64,000 nt of DNA from Colius striatus (GCF_028858725.1 NC_084759.1:135886171-135950170), one strand, 5' to 3'. Shown: positions 23,521 through 37,400, counted from the stretch's first letter. Notes: generated by a model not told the origin, from the letters alone. Numbers and translations are program-made.

Positions 23521-24087
23521 AACCATACTTTCTTTCCAAAAAACCTTTTTTACTGCAATTCTTGCTATCAAGGACAAAGATGATTTATAACCCTTCTGCA
23601 TCTATAATCACACTCCTAAAGAAACCAGTGAACCAACAAACAACTCCTGAACAAAACTGTATGAGCATTTAAAAGGTACTGTGTGAGCAACGCTTGCAAA
23701 AGTAGCAGACTAGCATGACTAGCAACATGCTGAGAGGAAACCTGCTGCTTACATTGACCAGAGCTCTTTGAGTTATCTTGGAAATTGAGATGCATCTATA
23801 TAAGCTGTTATTTTTGTGATGCGTTCAAATAAATTGGCAAGGAAACTATCAATATTAAGTGAACTTATGCAGCTGCTATTCTCAGTCACTTTAGTGTACC
23901 TGTAAGGATTTGTTTCCTACCTTGAACTTCTTTCTTGCCCATATTCATTAGGGAAATGATTGATAGTGGGTCATGAAAATATATTATTTTGATGCATGCT
24001 GCAAAGAGATGCCAAATAACTATGTTGCTCTAGCTAAATATGTAGCCTGTCAGCTGCATCCATCTACCCTGGAGACTTGAGCAAGCA

Positions 24088-24161
24088 GAGTACTTGAAGA
24101 GTATTCTTTTCTTGAAGTAGTACTGTGTACCTCAAGTACTTGAAGAGTACTACTCTTCAAG
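24088..24161. repeat. direct-repeat plus perfect palindrome cluster
   Basis: The 13-bp word TACTTGAAGAGTA occurs at 24091-24103 and again at 24137-24149. The second copy is half of a perfect inverted repeat: CTTGAAGAGTA (24139-24149), one C, then TACTCTTCAAG (24151-24161). A further related CTTGAAGTAGTAC lies between them (24111-24123). The DNA can form an 11-bp-stem hairpin with essentially no loop. No coding or RNA-gene context is apparent. Confidence 0.85.
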
Positions 24162-26284
24162 GTGATAATAGAATTATTGCAACTTTTCAAGGGGAGAGAG
24201 GCAATACTATTCCTAGCTTTGTCAGTCCACAGTCACCACATCCCTCATCCCATGCACTTCTTCCTCCCTGATGCTGCTGGGATTGCCACCTTCCCTCATC
24301 CAGGTGTTACTGCTTCTGACCCTCAGCAGGTTCCATATGCATCATTGTCAATCAGCATTTGGGAAGCACACTAAAAAGCCATCAAGATAAAACCCCATTG
24401 TTTGGGCTTAGGACTAAGTGTGATGAGTGAAGAGGAAGCTTTACTAGTTAGAGGGTAGGAAGTCAGTAAAATGGGATTACAGGCAGTCTGACAAAGATGG
24501 CTTATAGTTTAAATTCTTCAATTGAAGCTACATCTATGGTTCCTACCGCCTTCTGGAAAAACTGGTGGAAATGGGAGTGGGTAAGGCTTGAAAGAAACAC
24601 CAAGTAGACAGTTGTTGCTGATGTGGCCCTTAGAGGTAGTTCTCTGTTGTAACTGTGTGTGGTAATGGGTTTACCTGGGGCTGCTCCCTCCCTTGGGAAA
24701 TGGCAGTGTATTGGCTAGGAACACATTAGAGCTCCCTGAGAATTTAGAAAGAGACAAAACACTGTATCATGAATGTATGTAATGACAGTAAAACCAGAGA
24801 AATGCTTTTGCTGCTTACTAATGCAAACTAAGGTACCCAAGTGCTTCAGAGCTGATTGATATATTTGTGTGAGTAGTACGAAGTGTATTATATGAGGGTA
24901 AATGAAGCCAGCACAATTTCAGTGCAGTGATTAGATCTCTTTTTGGATCTAGCCCTAACCATGTATAGGATAAATTGATTTTCTCATTGATTTTCTCAAT
25001 CTCAAAGCATTCATTTACCATTTAGTTGTTAAAGGAATTTTTACCAGAGGCATGATATAGATGGAAGAAATGCTTGTTTGGTTGGGTTTCTTTTCCCAAC
25101 ATGCCATTCATTTTCTAGTGATTTGTGATTCTCTATCAATTTTATAAGAATAAACCCTATCTTATCCATTGGGAAATAGAGACCATATTTTTCTAGCTCT
25201 CTTGCCTTCTACAAAATTACTCTTCTTTCAAAGGTAATGTAATTGATAGAACTCGTAATTCCTCAACCTTCCTATCTTTTTCTTTTTTAATTAAAGATCA
25301 TGAGATCCAGTGTCAGACCTGCCTACAGACTTTCTTAGATCATATTCCTGGTAAGTGAGAGGCTGTTTAGTAATATGAAACCAACTGGATTTTTATTTTT
25401 GGTATTATATCCATAAATAATGTAATTAAACCTTGAAGTAATTGGTGAATTTCTTTAGAAATGAATATTGGAAAAGGATAGTTTGTAGATATTGCTTTCA
25501 TCTTTGACATGACAATATTTTTAGTCTCATTAATTCTGCTTAGAACAGGTGCAGTGAGAACTGTTGCTAGAAATAGAACCCAGAAAACTTTAAATTAGAA
25601 AGAGGGAAACATATTGAAAACACATTCATCAAAAGTAATAATCAATTAGAAAGAAATCACTCGAGGAAGCAGCAAAGTCATTAAAACAAATAATTTCCAG
25701 ACAGGTCCCTATGCCTCTCTGGAGGATGAAAGGAAGCTAAACTTATGTTCTTTAGTTCAACTCAGATCTTTACTAGACAAAAGTTTGCCTCACGTTACTC
25801 AGGAGATTGTATTAGGTGAAAAACATTCCAAGGCCAGAATACATTGTTATTACCATTTGCAGATCACAGCTATTTTTCGTTTAAAGAAAAGGGAAAATTC
25901 AGCAACCAGAAGCTAGGTCTTAGGGTAGCTCCAGGAGCATGTGGTGGAGTGTGTATATGAGTCAGATATATACAATTCCTGTTTAAATTGTCTGTCTTTT
26001 TGTTTGAAAAAGCTTGCTTTTTAAATACCTACACATGCATTCGCTGTTCTTGCTTATTCCTGTGGATTTATTCCTTCTCCAGCTCTAGTTCTGACAAGAT
26101 CTGTCATGTCTAAACGAAATGCATCTTCTGTTTATTGTAACAATTGTCATCTGCTGAGACAGTTCTAGTAGCAGCATGTCAAAAAACATGTCCCTGAGAT
26201 ATTAGATTACATTCTCTTTCCTGGGGTCTTCACATGCTGTATAATGAGCTGTCCGGGAAATGTCAGAGTTCATAGGAACTGCAC

Positions 26285-26306
26285 TTTTTTTTTTTTTTTC
26301 TTTTTT
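26285..26306. repeat. poly-T tract
   Basis: Fifteen T, one C, six T. It could be the reverse of a poly-A tail, but no body is recognised beside it. Confidence 0.9.
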
Positions 26307-26919
26307 AGTATGATTCTTCAGAGATTTTGGGTGAGTAATTCATGAACAAGAAGTAATAGGATTGTCACAAAGCTTCCTGTAATTGAACCAACAAGAATTA
26401 CAGATCACTTTGCTGTTCAGCTGAAAGATTATCTCCTCCCATGCATTGAGAAAGGACTATATTTACTACTCATGTCTGGGCATTAAGATCCTCAGCCTTC
26501 TAATTTTCAACATGAAGAGGAACATCCTTGTTGATACACTCTGCTGATTTTCTATTAATCACTCTTAACGGACACAATTTTAGTATTGATTTCACCATTC
26601 ATTTAAAAGGGACCAGAAATTCATACTACACAGCTAATTCACTCAACTGCTAAGCTGTAAGAGGCAAGGTGATGCTGAATGCTTTCTTTTTCTGGACAAA
26701 CATCTAAACTAGGGAAAACTTTTTTTAAATGTATGTTTTTTTTTTCCTTCAGAAAACATGAAGGTTGTTGTCAAAATCATTTAGTCTGAGGGGGGAAAAT
26801 CAACGGAGTAAAGACTACTGCAAGGAAAAAATGAAATTGCATTCTCTGAATTTTATTCAATTTCCGTATTTTGCTTTCATCCTCATTGTCTCAACTTTCA
26901 AAATCTGGTTATGTAAGTA

Positions 26920-26945
26920 GCATAATATGCATAATGCATAATAAA
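26920..26945. repeat. short GCATAAT tandem repeat
   Basis: Three imperfect units of GCATAAT in a row, forming an AT-rich micro-minisatellite. Confidence 0.75.
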
Positions 26946-29900
26946 CTACAAATAAGTCAAAATGGCAATGGGATATGCTTTAATCAATGAATATCACAAA
27001 CCTGTCTAGGCACAAAAGTGACCCATCTGCCTAAATATCAGCATCCCACAGTGAAACATATGTTGACTTCTCTGTTCCCCTACAGAAACACAGTTTAAGG
27101 GTTAGTGTTTGCCACTCATCTGTTCAATCATTTTATTATCTTATCTTTAAAATTGTGGAGGCTGCTTGTACCGACTGAAGTTTTTCTGCCTACATCAAAG
27201 CCTCCTGCTTGAGTAATTGAAACATTCTGCTCCTATACAACACAATGTTTTTGAGCCATGCATCAAGTACTTTTGATTACAAAATAAAGGTGATATTTTT
27301 GTCCTCCAGATATACATAAGACTTCATGCCTTGTTACATCCACACAAAACTCACTCCTGTAACATGTTCCATATGTACCACATGCATCTTAAGTGGCTCG
27401 GTTGTTTGAGATGTACAGAAACAATCCTTTTACCTTTTGATCTATGAAATCACAACATGATCAAATTTTAAAATAACCTGGCATAGTCATAAAACTACAT
27501 CTATTATAAGTCTTAAGAAATTTTAAAAAAATAGCAACAGATTTCTTATATTTGCATGTTTTTCCATCACTGCTGTTTAATAACTTGCATAAAATAGCAT
27601 GGAAGATCTATTTTTTAGTTAAAGGAAAATAATTCAAATTTATGATAAAGCAATCATTTCACAGTAACATGAAATGTACCATCATACACTGAGGAGAATG
27701 ATTCATATGCTCTGTATTTTTTTCTTTAAAGGAGTTTGTACTGTCACTGTTCAGAGCCATTGAAATTTATAATTGATCTTCCAAATCTGGCCTGTTGAAA
27801 GCAAGATTTATATTTGTAATAATTAGATATCTCTCTCTTCCTTTGCTTTAATTTGGTTTAGTCAGCAACTCATTTTTTTTTGTATTAGAGTAATTGAATC
27901 ATTACTTCTATTTTAGAAAAAGCTGTTTCTTGAAAAGGAGAACACTGGTCATAAGGGTGGTGCAGTACCTGGGATTTTGGTTTTATTTGCTAATTCAACA
28001 TCACAGCTTAATGTGTCCTGGCTTTACACCAAGGACACATTAGCAACACATGGATCCTACCTACCGTTTATTTCATCTGTACTTCATTATGCTTCCTCTT
28101 AACTGTTACTTCTCTTTTGCACCTTGGGCACCTGGTCCAAGCAAGATGCCCAAATAATATTGCGAATTGCACAAACTGTTAAAAATGAATTTGTCACACA
28201 GGCCATAGCACAGCTCATTTTCAGCTGTGGCTGAGCAAATAATAATGTTGTCAAAAGAAAGCAACGTGAGGATTCAGTGGCAATATGAAGCTGTTCTATC
28301 AGAAATGCTTTCCAGGTAGGCTCTAAATGAGATCTATACAGATAGGAATAGAAGATAAGAGGAAAATAAACCCAGAGCTCTTCTGCTTCTATCACAGTAA
28401 ATTCCTTACAGTTTCTAACAGAAAGAATAAATATTCTCAGCATCTGTTGAATAGTATTAATAGAGAGTACTATTGTGCTACGGTTGTCTTTTAGGAGCAT
28501 GAAAACAGTGATACCATCAAAAGAGACAAAAAAAATTGTCTATGGAGACAGAGGGTGGGAGGGAACTTTTCAGAAAGTTGTTTGGCAGGAAAGCACTAAG
28601 GAGGTGGTGCAAAATCCCACTATATAGAGAAAAGAGAAAAAATTAGGATAGTGGTATCACAAAATATTTAGGAGAAGAAAACAGCACAATCACTCTATCA
28701 TGATGCTTTAACACTACATCATCCTCTCAAGACCTATTGTTGAACAAACCTAGGAATATTTTATTTTTCTTTTTATTATCACAGCCATCTCCTAGGAAAC
28801 CCATGAATGAAAACGAGTCAAGTAAATAAGCAGTACAAATCATTAAAATCAAGACACATCCAGGCTGTGGAAAGCAGCACACCTTCTGTAATTCTCTTTT
28901 AAAAATACAGAAAAATTAATATGGTTGGTCAGAAGTAGATTTTTTTCCCAAAATGTTTTAATCTGAAAACAATGTCACCAGACTGTATTTTTATCCCATG
29001 GCTCAGGCATCCCTTCAGTTGCCACTTGAAACATCTTGGATTCCTTTTGCCAGCCTCCTCTAGCATGCTTCTGTCTTACTGCACTACAGTGTAAGTATAT
29101 TTGATCTTTCCAAAATGTTCAGCTACCAGAAATTTGAAGAAGACTTCTGAGAGTCAACTGTAATTTCCCACTAAAAGACTACTTGTTTCATTTTTGATTC
29201 TGAAATCACTAGTGGTTAATTCTTTATGAACTTATTCAAGCTTGTTTATTAAAACAAAGTTTGGCTACAGGTTTTACTCCTGAATCAGCAGAATTGCTGC
29301 ACAGCTATGATCCTCTGAATCAACAACTCAGTTTTTCATCAGTTCTGTGTGTGATCACATGACATTTAAGTTCATCAGACATTGATGCTATACTCTCACC
29401 AAAGGAGAGCTTTCAAAAGGAACTTTCTAATTTGGATAATTTCCTACTTCTTGCTGCAAAGAACAGATTCCACATCTGCAATCATGATTAACAAGAAAAG
29501 GAAACTGAGAGCATTATCATCCTGCTGCCTGTTGTCATCTGCAGGGAATCAAAGCACATTATCAAGGCTCAGAGTGGAAGCTGGAGGTTTCATGATCTGA
29601 TTAGCTTGCCTTCTCTTTCAAGCTCTCTTCAGAACACAAAACAATGAAAATCTGTTATCTAGGAGAAGGCAAAAAGATAATAAGATGATGAAGAAAATAT
29701 AGTAACAATACTATATTAGACCTAGGGCATATGCAGTGCAAACAACATTGGCATGAGGGATTTCATGCTTTGTTGGGTGGTATGCGTTAAATGTTTGATA
29801 TGTTTCACAAGTATTTTTTTCACTTGAAAAGACAATTAATATGTTCCCATTGTTTCCGTCTCCAAGTGTCTGCTTTTCATGATAGCAAAATATCTGCCTT

Positions 29901-30825
29901 GCTCTAGGCTAAACTAGTATGAATTACCAAAAGAATTGTAATTTACCCATTGAGACAACTGCTGTCAACAGTTTGACAGTTGGAAAAATGTCCTGGTTTT
30001 GATTATTGCAGTGGTCAGTCTTGCACAGACAACTAATTGCTCCATAGATGGTGTGTTTTACAAGGTTTCACCACTGCATGGAAGAGAAAGAGCATTCAAG
30101 AGAGCTTGATTAGCCGAAAGTAATAGTAATGCCTACCACAGGGACAATCAAATGAGACAAATCAAAATGTGTCTTTTTGTTTCATTGATGATTCCATATG
30201 AATATACCATGACTCTCTGTGTGAATATGTAAATTCATGCACAGAATGTCCTGTGTCCTTCAGCACCTCTTGTGCTGAAGCAGAGGCTGCTTTCCAATCT
30301 ATATTTGTCTATGCTAGTGAATCTTCTGTGACTGTATGGAACAAGCTAAAGCTTACTTTAAACTGAAAAAGAAACTTTTAACGGTTTACATTTTTATTTA
30401 GTGGTCTTGATCAGCTTTTGAAGTCTAAGTTTAGTCTGTGGAACAATGCTTCAATTTAAACATACTCATTACAGTTGATCTTACATATGAAATCTGTAAG
30501 ATTAGACTATTACTGGATTTTAAAAAGCTAATAAGCCATATGAAGAAGGAGGGAAATAAAAAAATATTCATGAACTGATGTAATTATAATGTAAAGTTCT
30601 GTTAGTATAAAATCCAGATAATGATGATTCACACTCTATTAAATCTGAATTTAGTACTGGTACAGATGCTTTTGCAATACTACAAGCTGTTTTGCTGCCC
30701 ACATTTCAAGAAAGCTTTTACAAAAGTGGAAGACTGAGGAAAGCAATCTGAGAGTTGTTGAATTATTACACCACATTCTGCAGCCAGTCTCAATGAGCTG
30801 GTTAGTGAGGTAGCAAGGGTTAATA

Positions 30826-30875
30826 GGTCTCACGGGCTCCTAGTCTCATGGGTCTCATGGGCTCAAGGGCTCATG
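30826..30875. repeat. GGTCTCATGGGCTC minisatellite-like repeat
   Basis: Imperfect tandem units built from GGTCTCA(C/T)GG and GGGCTC words: GGTCTCACGGGCTCC, TAGTCTCATG, GGTCTCATGGGCTC, AAGGGCTCATG. The unit is about 10-15 bp with four or so degenerate copies; GC-rich relative to its surroundings. Confidence 0.8.
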
Positions 30876-33800
30876 ATCACAAGTCTACAGATATTTCTGT
30901 AGCGGCAAATACATGCAAATGCAGCTTTCTTCAGTCTAGCAGGCAGGCACAAGAAGATCCAATGGTGTTACCATGCAGTCAGATGACTGTCGAGTAGAAT
31001 TAAAGTGCACACAGTTATCAGCGATCACATCACTGAAACTATTTCCAGGGTCTCACTGGCAGACCATCTTAAAAAATGAACTTTTTAATACCCACTGCCT
31101 GCTTTGATTCTTTTCCATCTTATGAAAATTTCCCTCCATAACCATCCCTCACTGGATCACTTCTGTTCAAATAGGTGCAAAGGGACTTTGCCAGCTGGAT
31201 ACACATAATTTCTGAGAGTACAGAGCAACCACTTCTTGGCTGCCACTTCCTGTAGCTACTGAGTATTATGTGCTGCTAGAATAAGTGTAACTCACCTGCT
31301 ACCTAGGTATCAACCCGCTGGACAAGTGTAGAGCTCTATGGTTTCTTGGAAAAGGCTGATCGTTGAGTAGGTTCTGTGATTTGTGGTTTTTTTCCCCATC
31401 AGATTGTGTAACATTTCATGTCTGTAATCCTCTTTTGAATCCTGTAGTTGCTAATATTACCAATGCAACAACTTTACTCCATCATTTTACTTATCTTTCA
31501 TGGCTTTAGCCCCTGTACTTTCTCATAACTCAAGAACAGTTTACTCAGTAAATGTGATCACAGCCACACAGCTCTACTGAACCAGATTGGGCCTTGGCTC
31601 ACCACTAGCTATACCTCTAGGGAAGGTGTTATGGTTTTGCTAGGAGATCATCTTATTCTAGATGGCTCCCAGAGAGGTATGGGAAGAGCCCCAAATGCTG
31701 AAGGTCATTACAGACAACACTTAAGCAACACGTCAAAAGCAGGACCATTCAGTGTTTATCACAAAGTTTCCCTGGCAGAGGTCTCAGATATTTCTAGTAC
31801 CTTAGGTCGGAGTCCTGGAGAGGCAGAGAATCATCCCAGCTTGGGATGCTAAGAACATTCAAGAGGTTAATATGTAGGTGTTACAAAAGTTCTTAAACTC
31901 AGTTATTCCTATGTAGGCAGCAGATCAAGAATTCGAGTAGGGTGTAAACTGTGTCACTGAGGGAGTGAGAGCACTGACCTGTTCTGCAAAGCCTGCTATA
32001 GATAACCTGTCCTGTCAGTGAGAAAATTGTAATTGATCCTTTTTTCCTCCAGCAGAGCTGCTGCGTCACCCACAGAGCTGGAAGCACTGCTCACAATACT
32101 TGCACACAGCCTCTGTCTCAGGTGATACAACTAAAAACATTTGTCCTCTTATAATCAGAGTTTCCCAAGATGAGGTGTGAAGACCATTTCCGTCATCTTG
32201 GATTAATTACTTGGTGAACTTACTTACCAAGACTTCAGTGCATATGCTTTACAGGGTAGCAGTTTTGCACAGGAAAGCAGAAGAGCACACTCTGTAACCA
32301 AGTGATCAACTTACTTTTGGTTGCTGAGGTTTCACAGGTTGTTTTGTACCAATGAAGGTGGCATGTAAACTCATCCTGAATTTTTATTCCAGCACTGACC
32401 TTAGTTCTTATAGTGTCACAAACAAACGGAGCACATATTTTTCCTCCTCTGGGTAATTGTATCTTTCATAATCCATTAGTTAGGAGATAGACTAATAAGA
32501 TTTGTGAGATTAGTCCAAACAATTCAGTCTTCTCCTTGGGAAAAGTCTCAGTGAGGCAGCAAGGCTAATACAGTGTTGTGGTTCCCTGTGCCGTGTTTAG
32601 AGCTGCCTAGGATGGAAGAGGACATTTCCTAGTTAAGAAATGGCCGTGGCAGAAAATACAAGCATCTTTATGAAGCTCCTCTTCTATCATCTATATGACA
32701 CCAAGAGATCATTCATCTTTGCCCAGGGTATAGTGTGAGGAGGACAAATAAGGGCACAACAAGCAGGGGCTGAGAACAGCTCTTTCTTTGCAGGCTGTCT
32801 ACTCATCATCTGGCCCCAGGTGAGTTAGAGTGCACGGGTAGGAGAGGGAAGGATCATGACTGTCTTGAGCTGAATGGTCAACGTGGATCATGCCAAAGAC
32901 TGGTGTGGCCAAACCATTTTCCACACACACAAGGGCTTCTTGTGATCCTCTTGATGCAATTTTTCTTCTCCAGCTTCCTCCTCTCCTCTCCCTCAAAGGG
33001 CTGTGAGGACCTGCTATAGTCTTGCTCTTTGATCATGTCAGATATTGTCAGTGCTCAGGTCAGCACTTTTGGTACTTTTCTGTTAGTAGACACAACAAGA
33101 AAGCAATAGAGATAATGTGTCAAATGAACAGAGCCCGAATCCCATTGCTCTCATGTGGGGAGGAGGTAGGTAACCTCTAAAAGTAATTAGCTCAATACAT
33201 TAAAATCAGTCAACCCAATTCGAGACCTCTTAAAATATTTATTTCTCTGTTATAAGAGGAGTAAAGTGCCCAAGTTCTTGACTTGTCAGTTGATAATGAT
33301 ACCTTGGTTGATTCATAGTTCTGAGAGCATCTAGAAGATTTAAATTTTAAGTAAGCATCACTCCCAAGTCACCCAGTCACTACAGTTGTAAAAAGTAAAC
33401 ATTTCTGCAAGCTTTACTAGTTAATCTGCATTCCCAAATGACTCCAAGGAGCTGTAAAAATTTCCCTTGAAAGTTCTCTCTCAGCTACAGAATAGAGCAT
33501 GTGAAGGTATGGCATCTAGCCTGCAGTACATACTGTTTATCAGAAACTAAGAACCAAGCACTTCTCATCCTGCCAGCAATGCCTTGAAAACAACCAATGA
33601 ATTTTCTTTCTAAATTTGTTTCTATAGCCTCAAAGTACTCTGCAGCTTCCAAAATACAGCTTTGGGGTCCCAGCAAGCAACTAGCCTTTCTGAAAGCAGC
33701 ATTTTCTCCCACAGAGGTGCCAATATGTACAAAGGCATGATTTTCCTGGGAGGGGCATTCCTGCAGGAAAAGAGCTCAGAGAGTACTTTGGTATAGGTCC

Positions 33801-34380
33801 AGATAGCTGCCTTAAATAGCAGGGTCTTGTGCACAGGCATCCACAGCAAGCAGCAGCAGTTTTGGGGGTGGTTTTAGGCTGCCTTCCACATTTGAGTCAA
33901 TGTTTTTTTTTTTTTCCTTAGCCAGTCCAATTTGCTGAAAGTCATGGCCAACATAGTGGTTTGCACCATCATCTTGTTTGACCAAACCAAATATCCTAGA
34001 GTTTAGCCATGTGGGGAAGGGACTGTGCAGGGGTTTGGGTAGGATCCAGGCTGCTCCTGTGCCTCCACTCTTAGTTAGGACAGCTCCTCTTTGCCTGGAT
34101 GTTATGCTTATCTCGCATGCCACATGAGGACAGCACTGAACATCATCATCTTCACAGAAAGCCAACAAAACTATCTTGGGATCCCTAATTGTCACTTTCT
34201 ACATGAATCTTCTCTACAGCCTTTCTCACATATTCAGAACCACCTTTTAGCAGGGAGAGTAGAACAAATGCTGCAGAAAGTCACTGCTGTGTGGATTCTG
34301 TTGCACTGCTCCTATGAGAGAGATAAGGTTTCAGTCTCAGCAGGATAACCTTGCAATATCCTGCAATAATCAAAAGTAAT
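30876..34380. other. non-coding spacer, partly GC-richer
   Basis: No recognised gene. Several overlapping minus-strand frames lie at 33485-34195 (75-127 codons), interrupted by a poly-T (33903-33915) that is translated as a lysine run in one of them, which argues against real coding. The higher GC of 33480-34350 may reflect an old unrecognised insertion. Confidence 0.5.
33903..33915. repeat. poly-T tract
   Basis: Thirteen T inside an otherwise GC-richer block. Confidence 0.85.
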
Positions 34381-34449
34381 TTGGGCCTGGGGGTAGCTTT
34401 AATTTCACTAGGTTATACTGAGGTTACACCAAAATAACTCTTTGCTACT
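34381..34449. repeat. possible ancient amniote repeat remnant
   Basis: GGGCCTGGGGGTAGCTTTAAT, then TATACTGAGGTTACACC and AAAATAACTCTTTGCT resembles, from memory, an old amniote repeat with GGGGGTAACTCC, AGTTACACCA and TAACTCT words in this order. Short, without edges. Confidence 0.25.
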
Positions 34450-37400
34450 GTTTTCTCCACTTCTGACTGTGTAACATAATCAGGGAAGAAAAGACAGACT
34501 TATTTGCCCTTTTAAAGAGTGAAACCCTGCCACTCACATGTCTGCATTTAAGGACTCTTTCAGAACAGAAACAGGTCGCTTCAATTCACTCCTTTCTGTT
34601 CCTGCCATCATCCCATGTAAGGTGCTTCTCACTGGCAGAAGATACTGGTGCTGGCAAATGCTCCCCAGAAAGCTGTGTGCTCACTGGTGAAGACCTCCAC
34701 CACTCTGCATGGGAAGAGAGCCCTAGTGAGGGTACCAGCAGCTGACATAGACGAGAGCCACAACAGGGCTCACCAGCTTTGAACAAGGTCTGGGCAGTTT
34801 TCATCAAGTCAACCTCTGTGCTCTAAACCACTGGAAAAAAAAAATTACCTGTTGAGTTTGGATTCAGACCAACAAAACTTATCCCATTGGAAACATCGGA
34901 GAGCAGAGTTTCCTCCGGAACATCAAAGCAAGGAAAGAAGCAGTGGGGAAATCAAACTGCAGATAGCCCAGAGGTGAGTAGATATTTTATGCTAGAAAAC
35001 ATTTGACTTTATTAGAGGTGGCAGCTAATTTAGGAACTGGAAGAAGGCAAATTGCAGTTCTGGTCACAAAAGAAATCATTCCAGTACTATCCACAGCTGA
35101 ATAGTCATGACATGCTGCAAATGGAACAGAAGAACAGGCCTAACATAGACTGGGATACATAAAACATAAATTAAAAAGAATATCCATAGGCAAGTAGAAT
35201 AAAATTGAAAGAATAATCGATGCTGAAAAGCCTTAAATACAGGAAAACTAAACAGAAAGCTGCAATAGCAAAAAGAAAGCATTCTTAAAGTGAAGTGAGA
35301 GCAACAACTGCATTGGGACAGGTATGGTATCAGAAACACTCATTAATCTATAAACCAGATATGGTGGAAGTGTTGCAAAAGGCCACCTATTAGTGTCATA
35401 AACCATAGAATCTATTGTTTCTAGTGTAAACCTGGATTGTGCTGGTACATCAGTGGTCTCCTGCTCATCTGTGGGCTTCGCAAAATCAGTTTCACGTAGC
35501 AGCACAATCCTGCGAGACAGTTCTAACCAAAAGCTATTGCTACCAGAAGGGGTTTCTGGAGGCTCCAGCACAGTTACCAGCAAGCAGCTGTCCACCCTGT
35601 TAGATGTCATCGGAGAGGCTGCCAACAGCACAAGTTTGCACTCTCGTCAGCAAAGTCAAGGACCTGCTATGGTCCAGCTGAGATTGTCAGGTTGTCAGAG
35701 CACCATACAGCCTCGGCTTTTCTGCTGCCTTCAGACCAGCACTGCCATTCTGGCATTTTTACAGAAGGTTCTGGCATTTTTACAGAAGGGAGAGAAAAAT
35801 TGTTACAAAATAAAAGCCACATCTGAAGTGGATTAAAAAAATAAAATAAGGAAGAAAATTGTAAACCAAAAAGAGACACTATCAACATAAAAAATAAACT
35901 GCAAAGTGTCAGTTTAAATAAAAGATAGATCAAGATAAAAGATCCTAACTCCACAGGAGCATAACTTTAAGAGAGAAAATTAGTGCAAGGAGTTTTCAAA
36001 ACCTCCTTAGTTTCCTTCAAAGTTAGTTAAAATCTTAGTTAAAATTTTCCCCTGAGCTCCTCATGAGAATGGAACAATCTGCTACACTTTTTATCCTGTT
36101 TCAGAAAAAATATTTCAGGCATTGTTTTCAACAGTCAGATATTTCCAAGCTAATCACTGGGAAATAATCTTTGTCACAACCGGATCTCTTTGAACCAGCA
36201 TCAGTCTTCAGATACCGACTGAAACTCAGAGCCTGACCTGAGATCCCAGCTACTCACAGATTGGGAAGTGGGAAAATATTACAGGTATGTCCTTGCATCA
36301 TTGCTTTGCTCCAGCTGGGATGCCTTTGAATTTTTGCCCTAAGGCTTACCCTGTGAGATTTCCAATTTGTTTTTCATGAAAAAAAATGGCACTAGTTAGC
36401 CAAAAAACATGCCATCAAGATAGCATGCTCATCCTTTGCTTTTACTTAGCAAATTTCACTGCTGTTCTTCCTTCTCTAGTGTAGTAAGCATCTGCCACCT
36501 GCCCTAGATAGAACAGGATTTGCTGGTGGTGTTTTTCCTCTTAGATTTTTACCAACATCGTTTCTCAGAGATCTGTAATTTCCATCTCTGCAAATGTGTG
36601 GATTGTAGGAGCTGCTTCCTGGCTGCTACTGTGCTACTGTGACAGCGTGTCAGTTTTCGGAAACCCACGATATCCCCACCACATCAAAATAGACTACCAG
36701 CTGTAGTAACAACTACGCACTGCAAGAGATTACCTTCATCTACAAGACCGGTTAGATGAATTTGTATGCAATCCCTGTATATCTAATTGCTCTGAGGAGG
36801 TTATGTTAATTAGTGAAGAAAAAGCTTCTCTCTCATGATAATTCCTTTTTTAATGGCCTGCTTCCACATTGCTTTCAGTGACTAATGTGAATTTTGCAAA
36901 TAGTTTTATGTCCTATGCTCTGCCCTGGATACCCCTCGGCAGAGTGGAGCAGGAAATTTAAAAGCTGCTAAAAACTCTTGTTCACTGACACAGGTAAGGC
37001 AGAGGGACTTGGATAAGCTACGCTCTCACCCAGTTCAAATTAGACTAATAGAGTGTTGTGCTTCTTTCTTGTCGTCCACGTGTCTGAAGAGAAGCACAGA
37101 AAGCACTTCCACTTCACACTGGTGGATCTCACCACTGTCTCAAACTCCCTGTGTGCCACCAATGGGCTGATGTGCACAAGTAGGCAAAAGGTCCTGCTTG
37201 TTGCAGCACACTCACGACTTAGGAAGACACCTTTCTGCATTTTTATCAACTCTAATACTGCTATTGAGATACCTGCCAATATACAACATAGACCATAGCA
37301 GCAATGGGGGGTTTTGTGGTAGGAGGTATAATAATCCAGTTAGACACAGTATGCACAGCCTAATCTGCTCTCAACCTCTCAACACAACTGTGTCTTAGGT

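Larger units (their letters stand above)
23521..30825. other. gene-desert spacer
   Basis: Over 7 kb with no recognised gene. It contains the palindrome cluster at 24088-24161, a poly-T (26285-26306), a three-unit GCATAAT tandem at 26920-26945, and many AT-rich runs. A 133-codon minus-strand frame at 28099-28500 lacks any motif I know. 26600-28000 is very AT-rich. Confidence 0.6.

Noticed and set aside
33485..34195. Overlapping minus-strand frames as a gene
   Set aside because: They lie in different frames, one runs through a poly-T tract as a lysine run, and no motif or splice structure links them.
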